From positions 1 through 44,293 of the forward strand of contig JAGLOF010000160.1 of the NCBI GenBank assembly GCA_023139105.1: a stretch of 44,293 nucleotides of DNA, written 5' to 3'. The position numbers were made by a program, and so were the translations under genes. Origin of the DNA: a bacterium. GTDB taxonomy: Bacteria; Zhuqueibacterota; QNDG01; JAGLOF01. Numbering within the stretch: the first letter of the stretch is position 1; every line of letters starts with the position of its first letter. Below the pieces are notes generated by a model. That model saw only the letters and a list, made by a program, of their open reading frames with translations, was not told where the DNA came from and searched no databases. Positions 15,906-25,651 of this stretch are shown piece by piece.

Positions 15906-18065
15906 CTACTTCTCCAGAAGTGGTTTAACAACTTCAATCAGTTCGGGTAGATCCATACCCAGATCCTGAAGATGTTCGATAGTGGGCACGCCTCCCCGAG
16001 TCCAACCACGACGTTTATATACGGCATCCAGCAGTTTTTCGTACTGATCTTCACGGAACTTACGTGTGGCTGCCATCTTCTCGTCAATTGACTTACCTTC
16101 CGGATCAATACCAATGATATCCTTCAACTGGCCGTCATACTGCTTCTGCAGAGATAAGTACTCTTCTTTTGTAACCGGACCGGCAGCACGGTATGGTTGT
16201 GCATCATGAGCTCGCAGACCTTTACCCATGCGGATATTGAAGATACGCTGGAAATTATATACACGCTCAGATTGACGAATCATCTCGGCATTATCTATAT
16301 CTCTACCTGTAACAGCCTTGAAAATTGTCAAATAGTTATCTACATGCTCCGGAACCTTGGCAGGTTCATCTGTCTCGGCATTGTTTGCCGGTTCTACATC
16401 ATTCCATGGCAGTTTACAAAGGCCCATGAGGCCAAACCATGTACGGAACATTGGGAAATAATGAAGAGCTTCAGCTTTATCTTCAAAAGTGGGGATCTGC
16501 TTATTAACTTTATCCATGAAAATCAACCAGGCTTCATCATGTTGCGGCCCTTTATTGGTCATAGCATAACCACCCTGCTGGGCAAGTGATTCCTTGGAGA
16601 TATATTGGGAGTATTCAAGGCCTTTATTTTCCATACCTATATCATTCATAAAGGCTATGTCACCCCAGCCCTTGTCGGCAAAATATTTTTTCATCTTACG
16701 TATGCCCTGCCCGGCAATAAGACCGAAACCTTCACCGCGAGACATCTGATGAATCAGTTCGAGGGCAGCATCACTGTTACCGAAACAAAGCTCCAGACCA
16801 CCGGTTCTTTCCTTATTAAGAATGCCGTTTTCCCAGCACTCCATGGCAAATGCTGTCAGAGTTCCGAATGATATGGTATCCAAACCATAAGTATCACAAT
16901 AAAAATTAAGTTCGAGGATGACTTCAGAATTAAAGACGCCTATATTTGAACCAACACCTGCAGCAGTCTCATACTCAGGGCCATCGACTAAAACTTTACG
17001 ACCTTTATAAGGCCCGGTACGCACTTCAAAATCTTCCACGGTCTTGGCACAGGCCATGGTACAACCATACCAACAGGCATCAGAAGCTCTTGGTGTAAAC
17101 CATTCTTTCCAGACCTTTGAATCAATTTTTGCAATATCCGCATGTTGCCCAAATTTAAAGTTATGAGTCGGCAACAGTTCATATTCATTCATAATCTCAA
17201 CAAGATGAGCCGTACCCTTTGTACGCATCTCACATTGATCATCATCAAATTCACGCATTTCACGGTTAAACTTCTGACCGCGTTCTTTAATGGAATTCAT
17301 ATCAACCACGTTTAACATATCACCCTTTGGCTGGGGTGAACGGCAAACTATTGCCTTGATATTTTTATCACGGAAAACACGTCCGATACCGCCGCGTCCT
17401 GCTTGTTTTAATCTGACTTCTTTACGGGAAAGATCAAAAAGGCTGAAATTAAGCATACCTATATTACAATGATCAGCAGCAGAACCTGCACTTACAACCG
17501 CAACATTACGATAATCTTTTTCATCAGCTGCATACATTTTTGTAAGGACATTGGCCAATATATGACTGTCTAAAGGTTCTTCCGGTGCTTCTTCAATTGT
17601 AACTTTGCCATTAATACCATCAATAAAAATTATGACATCTTTGGCAGCTTTACCTTGAATTTCCAGGGCATCAAAACCGGAAAATTTCAAGTAAGGACCA
17701 AAATATCCACCGACATTGGAGTCGATAATAATATCAGTCATAGGAGAAATAGAGACAACTATGGATTTACCGGTTCCCGAATAAGCTGTAATTCCGGCCA
17801 CAGGTCCCGGAGCAATGATAATCTCATTTTCGGGATCATTCCATTTGGTCTCAGGCTTTACTGCGTCCCATAGAAGACGCAGACCGAATCCTTTACCGCC
17901 GATAAACTTTTCTTTCATCTGCGGAGTTACGGGTTTCTCTTTAATTTCATTATTATCAAGATTGACATAAAGGGTACGATTGGTGTATCCCTTGTCAATT
18001 GTACCTAATGCATAAGTCTTTTCATTGATGAGCTTATGCGCGTCTTTGAACGCCTTAATATCCAT
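15906..18065 (-). CDS. aldehyde:ferredoxin oxidoreductase family protein
   Basis: A 719-residue tungsten/molybdenum bis-pterin enzyme of the AOR family, cytoplasmic, oxidising an aldehyde (or reducing an acid) with ferredoxin. The N-terminal AOR domain has TNRTLYVNL and FIGGKGFGLRLLWD; the middle has the PEYET motif near residue 365. Cluster cysteines are Cys331, 335 and 339 (ACWYGCTMAC) and Cys550 (GLCKLPW). The first spacing is CxxxCxxxC, one residue longer than the CxxC of the Pyrococcus enzyme. It is longer than the roughly 600-residue type enzyme. The ATG at 18065 has AAGGAG about 8 nt upstream. It leads a cluster with the carrier, PpnP and ThiF. Substrate unknown. Confidence 0.92.
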   Translation of the reverse strand: MDIKAFKDAHKLINEKTYALGTIDKGYTNRTLYVNLDNNEIKEKPVTPQMKEKFIGGKGFGLRLLWDAVKPETKWNDPENEIIIAPGPVAGITAYSGTGKSIVVSISPMTDIIIDSNVGGYFGPYLKFSGFDALEIQGKAAKDVIIFIDGINGKVTIEEAPEEPLDSHILANVLTKMYAADEKDYRNVAVVSAGSAADHCNIGMLNFSLFDLSRKEVRLKQAGRGGIGRVFRDKNIKAIVCRSPQPKGDMLNVVDMNSIKERGQKFNREMREFDDDQCEMRTKGTAHLVEIMNEYELLPTHNFKFGQHADIAKIDSKVWKEWFTPRASDACWYGCTMACAKTVEDFEVRTGPYKGRKVLVDGPEYETAAGVGSNIGVFNSEVILELNFYCDTYGLDTISFGTLTAFAMECWENGILNKERTGGLELCFGNSDAALELIHQMSRGEGFGLIAGQGIRKMKKYFADKGWGDIAFMNDIGMENKGLEYSQYISKESLAQQGGYAMTNKGPQHDEAWLIFMDKVNKQIPTFEDKAEALHYFPMFRTWFGLMGLCKLPWNDVEPANNAETDEPAKVPEHVDNYLTIFKAVTGRDIDNAEMIRQSERVYNFQRIFNIRMGKGLRAHDAQPYRAAGPVTKEEYLSLQKQYDGQLKDIIGIDPEGKSIDEKMAATRKFREDQYEKLLDAVYKRRGWTRGGVPTIEHLQDLGMDLPELIEVVKPLLEK

Positions 18066-18229
18066 CAATTCTCTCCTTGTTCAAACGATGATTGTATCAT
18101 TTATTATTAAAAGCAGATCGCCATTCCAGGCCAGATAAAATTTTAGCATATTTCATCAACTACCTGTGCGCACAATATAGGAGGTAATCCTTGTTTATTC
18201 AAGGAAAAAATGATCACATATCAGAGAAC

Positions 18230-18299
18230 AAATTCCAAATTCCAATATCCAAATAACAAACACCAAAAATTGGAATTTGGAATTTGGAATTTGGAATTT
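18230..18299. repeat. inverted AAATTCC repeat with four GGAATTT tandem copies
   Basis: AAATTCCAAATTCCAA (18230-18245) is exactly complementary to 18270-18285, giving a 16-bp stem with a 24-nt loop. The right side is four tandem GGAATTT copies (18272-18299). It lies just behind the lipoprotein gene at 18309 and could also end that operon's transcript, though no T-tract follows. Confidence 0.85.
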
Positions 18300-18308
18300 C
18301 ACTGCTGC

Positions 18309-19163
18309 TTATTGTGATAAAACGCAGCTGATCCGGCCCAGGTCCTGGCGACATGGTATTTTTAAATAAGCTTCATTATATTCCAATGCCCAGGGATCTA
18401 TTGCCGCTATTAAATCATCTGGCATTCCGGGTTGAATTATTCTTATATAAGGTATGCATTCCCAATCAGCCGCTTCAGCAACAAGACCCATGTCCCAACC
18501 CATGTATCCGCCTTTCCACGTTGTCTCCCCTGAGAGGTTGATCACCACTGGCAAACGATCGCAGGGCCTTATTAAAATTGAATTGTCAGTATCATCAATT
18601 TTTCTAAAGAAATAGCCCATCAATGCCCTGAGCGGTGCAGCACCTAATAATCCTGAGATTTTTAATGCGCTTTGATAAGAGGACAATCTCACATTTACCC
18701 TGACCAGTGTCGTTGAGTCAAACCGTGTAATTGTGGCCGGCAGCACACTGGTTTCAATATCAAGAATCTTTATTAATTCATGTGTAATTCTGACTTTACC
18801 ATTCTTGTCCAGCCCGCCATTGCTATATTCAATATAACCGTTTCTCAATACAATTGTAACAGTCTGATATGCATAATTAGCTACATAATAAAACAGTCTA
18901 TACTCTCCGGTAACACTATTTCCCTGTTGAAGTGGAGCTGGTATTGTTAGTTCAAATCTGCCATCTGCATCTGTATATGCAGATTGGTCAAAACCCTCTA
19001 ACCAGACAAAAACACCTTCGGGATCTGCCCCGTCATTAAGCAATACTATTCCGGTAATCTTCAGTTTACCACCGGAAACGGTATCACCGCCAAAGGGATT
19101 TTTTGAACAAGAGACAATTAATGTAAAAATAACTATCCATACATATAAATTCTTTCGCATCAT
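18309..19163 (-). CDS. lipoprotein with carboxypeptidase-regulatory-like domain
   Basis: 284 residues with a lipoprotein signal (LIVSC, lipidated Cys19). Residues about 32-110 form a transthyretin-like carboxypeptidase-regulatory domain (LKITGIVLLNDG, then YTDADGRFELTI). The remainder is unrecognised and contains a few conserved-looking Cys and Trp. Start at ATG 19163: GGAGG lies 8 nt upstream; an earlier in-frame ATG at 19178 overlaps the stop codon of the TonB receptor and has no ribosome site. It is last in the operon. It is not a SusD homologue but is probably the receptor's surface or periplasmic partner. Confidence 0.72.
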   Translation of the reverse strand: MMRKNLYVWIVIFTLIVSCSKNPFGGDTVSGGKLKITGIVLLNDGADPEGVFVWLEGFDQSAYTDADGRFELTIPAPLQQGNSVTGEYRLFYYVANYAYQTVTIVLRNGYIEYSNGGLDKNGKVRITHELIKILDIETSVLPATITRFDSTTLVRVNVRLSSYQSALKISGLLGAAPLRALMGYFFRKIDDTDNSILIRPCDRLPVVINLSGETTWKGGYMGWDMGLVAEAADWECIPYIRIIQPGMPDDLIAAIDPWALEYNEAYLKIPCRQDLGRISCVLSQ

Positions 19164-19177
19164 TATATCACCCTCCA

Positions 19178-21484
19178 TTAATACTGAATACCTGCAGTTA
19201 CATACAAACGCCTGTCACGTATAGAAAGGCCCTCTAGCTCTGTATCGTCATCCAGCAAATTCCGTCCACTGCAATTGATAAACAATTGAGCATTAAATAA
19301 TCTGAATTTTTTGCTTAAATGCACATTAATATTGGAATAACCGGACAGAGCAATCTGAGTAAACCCCCCATATAGATTACGAATAGAACCGAGCTGATCA
19401 CTCTCGTCAAACCACTGAAACTGAAGCGAATATCCGGCATGATTAAAAATTATATTGAAGATAGTTTTTTTGTCGGATTTAAACGGAAAGGCCGCTTTGT
19501 CAGATATGGAATAGAGTGATGTACCAGCTTCCAAAACGACTTTATTCTTGACAATAAACAGAGTCGCCTTTAATTCAAATCCTGAAATCTCAGCATGTTC
19601 GACATTCTCATAAAAGGCAACAGGGGAGCCTGGTAGCAAGTATGTTTTTATCTTGTTATAGTATTGATTACGAAAATAATTTGCACTGAGCTTCCAGCCG
19701 TTTATACTTCTATGGCCCAACGTTTCACCTGCCACTTCAACGCCTATCTCCGTCGAATTATTTTTCTCCGGCTTAAGTCCTTCTGAATCATCTTGATTTG
19801 ATATGATATTCCCATAAGAGTCATAGATTACTTCATTGGACGTTGCCGGCATGCTGAGCTGCTGGAACATAGTAGGAAATTTAAAATTTGCGCCTACATT
19901 CAAATATGCATTAACATCAAACAATTCATTTTTTCCGGAAAAATTACTGGAAAAATTGAGCATGGATTCTTTCCACTCTACAGTTTTATGTTTATCAACT
20001 TCAGATGGAACGTAAGAGGGTACTTGTTCACGCTTGTACACATCATCAAACTCATTCTTCACACTGTCCCAGCGATAACTGATATCAAGATCAGTTGCTG
20101 TGAAAAAGCTGGATTCAGTGGGTACATGCAATTTGGCAATACCCGTAAGCCCATGTCTCTGCTGTAAGAGATCTGCTGATTCATTTATTCTGATATTACT
20201 TTCAGCATTATGCGAATCCATAAAATCAAGCTGATTTCTCTCAAATTGATAACCGAACAGCAATTCTACATCCTTGATCAATATTCCCTTGTTAAGGCCC
20301 ATTTGAATCGAATGGCTGTCAAAAGACCTGGTCTTTACAACTTCATTCTCAAATTCAAGATTATCTTGCCGATCAACATTCTGCACAGATCCTGTAAAAG
20401 TAAGGTTATTCAATATTAAAAAGTTACCAAAATAACGCATTGACACTACTTGATTAGAATTATGCATTGTCTCATTGTAACGAATGTTTTCATAATTAAG
20501 TTTTGAATCGGTAAACATGACATTAAAATTATGCTTTTCCATTCCGGTAGCCCGAGTGTCGTCAGAGAGATCACTGGCTACACTAAATGTGTGATGCACG
20601 CTCTTATTTTCAAAATAATCAACACCATCCGGGCTGTCGGCATAAGTTCTGTGCATACCGCCTTGCTTATAATTATAAGATAGATTGATTTTGTCAAAAT
20701 AACTCTGGTTGATATGCAAGTCCCATGCACCCATAGCATATGTACCCAGCTTCTGCTGAAATTTGATGGAATATGGTTTGAATGTCCTGGGAATAATATT
20801 GATAATCCCTGAGACAGCACCGGAACCGAAAAGAGAAGTATGGCTCCCTCTAATAATCTCAAACTTCTGCACATCATCGAGATTAATATGAGTAAAATCA
20901 ACTACATTATCATAGATACTATTCATTTTGACACCATTATATAGTACCAGAACATCATCGGGATTACCACCCCGGATCGATACTGTTTTTTTACCGGAAA
21001 GCTCTTCATCGACCTGTATACTCTGCTCTGAGAGCAAGAGATCGGCTGCATCTACATACCCCTGAATTTCAAAACGCTGTGCATCAATTACTGACACAGC
21101 TTTAGGGAGCTCTTTCATATAATCAGGACGCTCAATTGCAGCTTCAATACTGACAGCAGGCAGTTCTATAATCCTTGGACGTAGATTGAAAACACGTTGT
21201 TGTAGTGCTTGTTCCAAAGGAATTTCCAGTCTGAAAAAAGAGACGTGTTCAAATACAACAATACTGCTGGAGGAGGCTGAGGTAATTTTTAATGAAAAAG
21301 AACCTGATGCTTTTGTTATTGTTCCTATACCGCTATTCTTGATATAGACATTAACATTAGATATTTCCGCATAAGTATTTACATGCCTGACATAACCTTT
21401 TAATATCACAGTATCGGAAAATGCTACTCCTTGATATCCGGCTAAAAACAAAGCCATAAATAAGATCAATATCTTTTTCATCAT
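19178..21484 (-). CDS. TonB-dependent outer-membrane receptor
   Basis: 768 residues. A signal peptide (about 1-23) is followed by a carboxypeptidase-regulatory-like domain (ILKGYVRHVNTYAEISNVNV), a plug domain at about 125-235 (LPKAVSVIDAQRFE, VSIRGGNPDDVLVLYNGVKMN, FEIIRGSHTSLFGSGAVSGIINII) and a 22-strand-type barrel ending in an aromatic residue (AGIQY). It imports a bound substrate using proton-motive force relayed by TonB. AGGAG precedes two adjacent ATGs. The substrate is not apparent; the layout resembles vitamin B12 or peptide receptors rather than SusC, which is longer. Confidence 0.9.
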   Translation of the reverse strand: MMKKILILFMALFLAGYQGVAFSDTVILKGYVRHVNTYAEISNVNVYIKNSGIGTITKASGSFSLKITSASSSSIVVFEHVSFFRLEIPLEQALQQRVFNLRPRIIELPAVSIEAAIERPDYMKELPKAVSVIDAQRFEIQGYVDAADLLLSEQSIQVDEELSGKKTVSIRGGNPDDVLVLYNGVKMNSIYDNVVDFTHINLDDVQKFEIIRGSHTSLFGSGAVSGIINIIPRTFKPYSIKFQQKLGTYAMGAWDLHINQSYFDKINLSYNYKQGGMHRTYADSPDGVDYFENKSVHHTFSVASDLSDDTRATGMEKHNFNVMFTDSKLNYENIRYNETMHNSNQVVSMRYFGNFLILNNLTFTGSVQNVDRQDNLEFENEVVKTRSFDSHSIQMGLNKGILIKDVELLFGYQFERNQLDFMDSHNAESNIRINESADLLQQRHGLTGIAKLHVPTESSFFTATDLDISYRWDSVKNEFDDVYKREQVPSYVPSEVDKHKTVEWKESMLNFSSNFSGKNELFDVNAYLNVGANFKFPTMFQQLSMPATSNEVIYDSYGNIISNQDDSEGLKPEKNNSTEIGVEVAGETLGHRSINGWKLSANYFRNQYYNKIKTYLLPGSPVAFYENVEHAEISGFELKATLFIVKNKVVLEAGTSLYSISDKAAFPFKSDKKTIFNIIFNHAGYSLQFQWFDESDQLGSIRNLYGGFTQIALSGYSNINVHLSKKFRLFNAQLFINCSGRNLLDDDTELEGLSIRDRRLYVTAGIQY

Positions 21485-21507
21485 AAGCTCCTGTCATAAT
21501 AATAAAT

Positions 21508-23220
21508 CTAATCATCACCTCTATAAATAATACGACCACCCAGAATTGTCATTAAAACCCTGGTGTCGAGTATATCATCGGAATTAATCTCAAATAAATT
21601 TCTATCAAGTACAACCATGTCTGCCAATTTTCCGGGACAGAGGCGTCCCTTGGCCTCTTCCATATTTTCTGCATAGGCAGAACCAAGTGTATATGCAGAC
21701 AATGCTTCAGCCATAGACAACCTCTGTTTTGCGTGCCAGCCTTCTGCCGGATATCCGGTTGTATCTCTGCGGGTCACAGCGGCATAGAGTCCATATATAG
21801 GATTCAAACTAACTACCGGCCAATAAGTACCCATGGCAAGTCTGACACCATTATCAGCCAGTGCCCGCCATGGATAAGCATTCTGGCAACGTTCAGGCCC
21901 CAGACGTTTCTCTACCCATCTTATATCATCTAATAGATGAGACGGTTGAATTGATGCAACAATATTCAGGTCTCCCGCTCTCTTCATGTCTTCAGTTGTT
22001 ATCAACTGAACATGTTCCAGTCTGTGACGTCTTTCATTTGATGGGTGCAGGCGATTTAAGAGCTGAAAGCTCTCCAGAGCCATACGTGCCGCATCATCTC
22101 CTATAACATCAACTGCAACTTGTTCATGAGCCTCATCAGCAGAAATAATTAACCGGGACAGTTCGTCCTGACTGAATTTCGGAATACCACGATGCTCAGG
22201 ATTGTCCAGGTAAGGCCAGAGCAGAGCAGCACTGCAAGTACCCATTGCACCATCTAAAGAAGCTGACAATAAACCGACCCTGAGCATATTATCATCACTG
22301 ATTTGTCGCATGGTTGATAATTCTTCATAATCAGCATCCAGATTACCCCAAAAATTGATGCGGCACGTAAGGCTGTCTGCATCTTTAAAAGCTTTAAAAA
22401 TATGAAACACTTCATCACGACCGCAGCCTTGCAAGGAAGTTATTCCCATAGATGCGGCCATATGCAAAGTTCTCCTCACACCGTTCCCCATTTTACGAAT
22501 ATCAGGCAGTGGAAGATATGGAGTCAACAGATCAATTGCAGACTCTTTAAGCAATCCTGTAGGCTGACCCGTACGCGGATCTTTTACGATTTCACCACCA
22601 GGAGGATTTGGTGTATGCTTATCAATACAGGCTATTCGAAGTGCTTTGGGATTGGCCAGAGCAGCATGTCCACAGATTCGGTAAAATAACATGGGCCTGT
22701 TAATCCAAATTCTTCTATATTTAAAAATTTCATTGTCCGGCCAGACACTATCTTCCATTAATGACTGATCCCAACCTTGACCGATTATCCATTTATCAGG
22801 CGGAACAATAGCTTTGCGGGACTGATTACGATGATGATTTCTCACTTCCTGCCGCCATTGTGCCATAGAAGTAATACCGTGAAGATCAATATCTGCCCGT
22901 CCAAAGTATCCGCTTAAATCCTGAATATGAGCGTCATTAAAACCGGGACAAGCAAATTTACCTTTAAGATCAATGACAGAGGTGTTCGTGTCTTTATAGA
23001 TGTCCATTTCCCCTGTACTGCCTACTGCAAGTATTCTGTCACCGAATATTGCAACTGCCTCTACCCAGGGATGATTTTCATCTACAGTATAGATACGTCC
23101 ATTGATGAAAATTAAATCTGCTTTAGAGGCCACCGGTTCACGGCATGCACAATGCATTAGCAACACAGTCCCCGCTGCAATACACCCTAAATATCTGATC
23201 CTGAAAAACATATACAACAT
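21508..23220 (-). CDS. YtcJ-like amidohydrolase, metal ligands degenerate, lipoprotein
   Basis: 570 residues of the amidohydrolase family 3 (YtcJ/NfdA) fold, exported as a probable lipoprotein (LMHCAC). Family landmarks are clear: ADLIFINGRIYTVDE at the start, PGFNDAH, RHRLEHVQ, and a PGKLADMVVLDRN end. The metal site is not standard. HxH reads HIQ, the usual VAVHAIGD reads VAVDVIGD, and the GSDWPV motif with the catalytic Asp reads GTYWPV. Only RLEHVQ keeps its His. Hydrolysis is therefore doubtful; a binding role is possible. The start is uncertain (ATG 23220 or 23211), since the GGGGG site overlaps the upstream stop. The gene sits between permease and TonB receptor. Confidence 0.85.
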   Translation of the reverse strand: MLYMFFRIRYLGCIAAGTVLLMHCACREPVASKADLIFINGRIYTVDENHPWVEAVAIFGDRILAVGSTGEMDIYKDTNTSVIDLKGKFACPGFNDAHIQDLSGYFGRADIDLHGITSMAQWRQEVRNHHRNQSRKAIVPPDKWIIGQGWDQSLMEDSVWPDNEIFKYRRIWINRPMLFYRICGHAALANPKALRIACIDKHTPNPPGGEIVKDPRTGQPTGLLKESAIDLLTPYLPLPDIRKMGNGVRRTLHMAASMGITSLQGCGRDEVFHIFKAFKDADSLTCRINFWGNLDADYEELSTMRQISDDNMLRVGLLSASLDGAMGTCSAALLWPYLDNPEHRGIPKFSQDELSRLIISADEAHEQVAVDVIGDDAARMALESFQLLNRLHPSNERRHRLEHVQLITTEDMKRAGDLNIVASIQPSHLLDDIRWVEKRLGPERCQNAYPWRALADNGVRLAMGTYWPVVSLNPIYGLYAAVTRRDTTGYPAEGWHAKQRLSMAEALSAYTLGSAYAENMEEAKGRLCPGKLADMVVLDRNLFEINSDDILDTRVLMTILGGRIIYRGDD

Positions 23221-23225
23221 TCCCC

Positions 23226-24842
23226 CTACGAAAACAATTTATTCAAACGCCTAATTGCCCGACTCTCTATTATAGAAAACAGGATAAATCCTGTAATTAT
23301 CATCAGATAAATTGATACAGGCCATTTGGAAATAATTATAAACAGTCCTGCCATTACTCCAAAAAACGGAACAGCAAAGAGCATTAATGCAAATTGGCCC
23401 GCTCTATCTCCCCGTTCCCTCGGTTTGGAAAAGGGTAGATTCTTTATAAAAAACATATCTGCTGCCATAAAAACAGCAGAACACGATGCAATGAATAACA
23501 TAAACAATAATGTATAATCCCAACTACCTGCCCTACTGTATAAAATACTCAATATCACAAAAAAAGGTGCAATACATCTAACAATAATAACACGGATGAT
23601 TCCTTTCAGCAAATTACCGGGACTCGCAACAGGAGCGGCTATCATTATCCACGCTGCCTCCCAGTCTTTACTGTAGAGCAAGGTTTGAACAAGACTGTGG
23701 AGCATAAAGAAAATAAAAAACAATGCCATATAGGCAAAGCCGCCTTTGGGCAGGTCTGCACTGGCCAGAGGATTAACAATTTGATTCTCAACTAATGCAA
23801 GAATCAGAAAAGCCAGTGGCATGCCTAAAAGCGGATAGACAGTCATTTTTACCTGTCTGTCACGTCTGAGCATTGCAAGACCAAGTTCATAACCGGCTCT
23901 CACTTCAATATTTTTAATATGCCTGGAGATCCATGATCCCCGATCATTCAATCTACCTTGCTTCCTGGACAGATCACGGCTATGAATCTGAAGGCGGCTA
24001 ATCTGCATGGAATAGTCCAATGAAATCTTACGAAATGCAATGACACTTAAGAATAAAGTCGAAAGTATTGCCAGAGCTGATAGCCCCCAATCAAGTGCCT
24101 GCCCCTGTCCGACCATCAATCTCAACACACCGGAAAACCAGGCAGACGGGATCAGCCACAACCACTCTCCTGATAATTCCACTCCTGTATCCAGATATTG
24201 ACGACTCATTCGGGGAATCATTTGATATGCTAAAAATGCTACAAAAGACAATGAAGTCTGAAGTATGGCCAGGATGTCCTTGAAACGCTGATATGGCAGG
24301 TAGCGCAGCAAAGCTGCATAGACCCAAACAACCAGAGCGGCCGATGCCACGCAGGCTATGAAAGATATAATTAAATATATTGGTGCAAAATGCCATCCAA
24401 TACCGAATACTGACATGCCAATCAGAGCAGGTGGCAAGTTAAGTGCTGTGGCCGTAAGCATGACATAGACTAGTAAATTCAAGAACCTGGACAGAAAATA
24501 AGTTCTTGAATTTAGAGGTCTGTATCCTAAAATATCTACATCATCGGGAGAGATGAGAACGTGTCCAAATTCAAGTAATATCAAAAAGACACACATTATT
24601 TGAGCATATGCCATACAAAAAACACTGTACAACATTACAGTAGATCGTGTTGCCAGGTTGACAGCCAAAACAACGCTCATAAAAAAATAAAAGATCAGGC
24701 TCAATATAAATGGTGAGATGCGTTTTTTTTGCCGGCTTGAAGAGATACGATGTCCGCGAATATCTATTTTAAGCGAAACACTCAGAATAGCCTTAAGTTG
24801 AATATAATCGATTCCAAATTTATTCATTATACGTTCTATCAC
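23226..24842 (-). CDS. ABC transporter permease
   Basis: 538 residues with about ten to twelve hydrophobic membrane segments and a soluble basic loop near 265-315, an export-type ABC-2-like permease. I do not recognise a narrower family. It starts with GTG at 24842, one base overlapping the ATPase stop codon (TAGTG), with GAGG about 8 nt upstream. The pairing with the ATPase is clear; the substrate is unknown. Confidence 0.8.
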   Translation of the reverse strand: MIERIMNKFGIDYIQLKAILSVSLKIDIRGHRISSSRQKKRISPFILSLIFYFFMSVVLAVNLATRSTVMLYSVFCMAYAQIMCVFLILLEFGHVLISPDDVDILGYRPLNSRTYFLSRFLNLLVYVMLTATALNLPPALIGMSVFGIGWHFAPIYLIISFIACVASAALVVWVYAALLRYLPYQRFKDILAILQTSLSFVAFLAYQMIPRMSRQYLDTGVELSGEWLWLIPSAWFSGVLRLMVGQGQALDWGLSALAILSTLFLSVIAFRKISLDYSMQISRLQIHSRDLSRKQGRLNDRGSWISRHIKNIEVRAGYELGLAMLRRDRQVKMTVYPLLGMPLAFLILALVENQIVNPLASADLPKGGFAYMALFFIFFMLHSLVQTLLYSKDWEAAWIMIAAPVASPGNLLKGIIRVIIVRCIAPFFVILSILYSRAGSWDYTLLFMLFIASCSAVFMAADMFFIKNLPFSKPRERGDRAGQFALMLFAVPFFGVMAGLFIIISKWPVSIYLMIITGFILFSIIESRAIRRLNKLFS

Positions 24843-25615
24843 TATTCATCCTCAGCCGTTAAACGACGGCTGAAAGCCATAGCAACTTCATCCAGATCGG
24901 AAGATTGAGTCAGGTCACTGAATACTGCTTCCAACGATGGACTCTCTGTCATTGTCTTCAGTTCATCAACCGAGCCGTCAGCCACTATCTTACCTTTATC
25001 AATAATGACAACACGATGGCACAAATTTTCAACAACATCCAGGATATGTGAACAATAAAAAATTGTTTTGCCCTCTTTAGCTAAATTCTGAATAAGCCTT
25101 TTAAGTAGCAGTGCCGCATTGGCATCCAGCCCGTTTAAAGGTTCATCTAAAAATAGCACATCAGGATTATGCAACAAGGCAGCAGTAATTACAATCTTCT
25201 GTTTCATCCCTTTAGAAAAAGTATTCATCCTTTGATAACGATGTTCTTCAATTTGAAAGAAATCGAAGAACTCGGAGATACGCCTGTCTATTACAGATTC
25301 AGCCATATGATAAAGCCGCCCTACAAAATACAGATATTCATCGGGCGACAGGCTCTGATAGAGAGCACCGGACTCCGGCACGACACCTATACGGCGTTTT
25401 ACTTCTATAGGATGTGTGACAATATTAAATCCGGCAATCCTGGCTACTCCATTACTGGGTTCGAGCAAACCGGTTAACATCTTCACTGTTGTGGTTTTTC
25501 CAGCACCATTGGGCCCGAGATAACCAATGATCTCTCCCTTTGGCACAGAAAGTGTCACCTTGTCAACAGCAATTTGCTCTTCAAAACAACGTGTCAGTTC
25601 CAGCATTTCTATCAT
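24842..25615 (-). CDS. ABC transporter ATP-binding protein
   Basis: 257-residue ATPase of the CcmA/NatA export type. Walker A GPNGAGKTT near residue 35, a signature FSKGMKQK in place of LSGGQ (usual for this subfamily), Walker B VLFLDEP, D-loop GLDA and H-loop CSH are all present. The C-terminal tail, about 40 residues, is acidic. It overlaps the permease start by one base, so they form one exporter. It is preceded by the small barrel gene with 36 nt between. Confidence 0.93.
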   Translation of the reverse strand: MIEMLELTRCFEEQIAVDKVTLSVPKGEIIGYLGPNGAGKTTTVKMLTGLLEPSNGVARIAGFNIVTHPIEVKRRIGVVPESGALYQSLSPDEYLYFVGRLYHMAESVIDRRISEFFDFFQIEEHRYQRMNTFSKGMKQKIVITAALLHNPDVLFLDEPLNGLDANAALLLKRLIQNLAKEGKTIFYCSHILDVVENLCHRVVIIDKGKIVADGSVDELKTMTESPSLEAVFSDLTQSSDLDEVAMAFSRRLTAEDE

Positions 25616-25651
25616 GATCAGTTCCTAAAGAGGGGTTTCAGAGTACTACAA

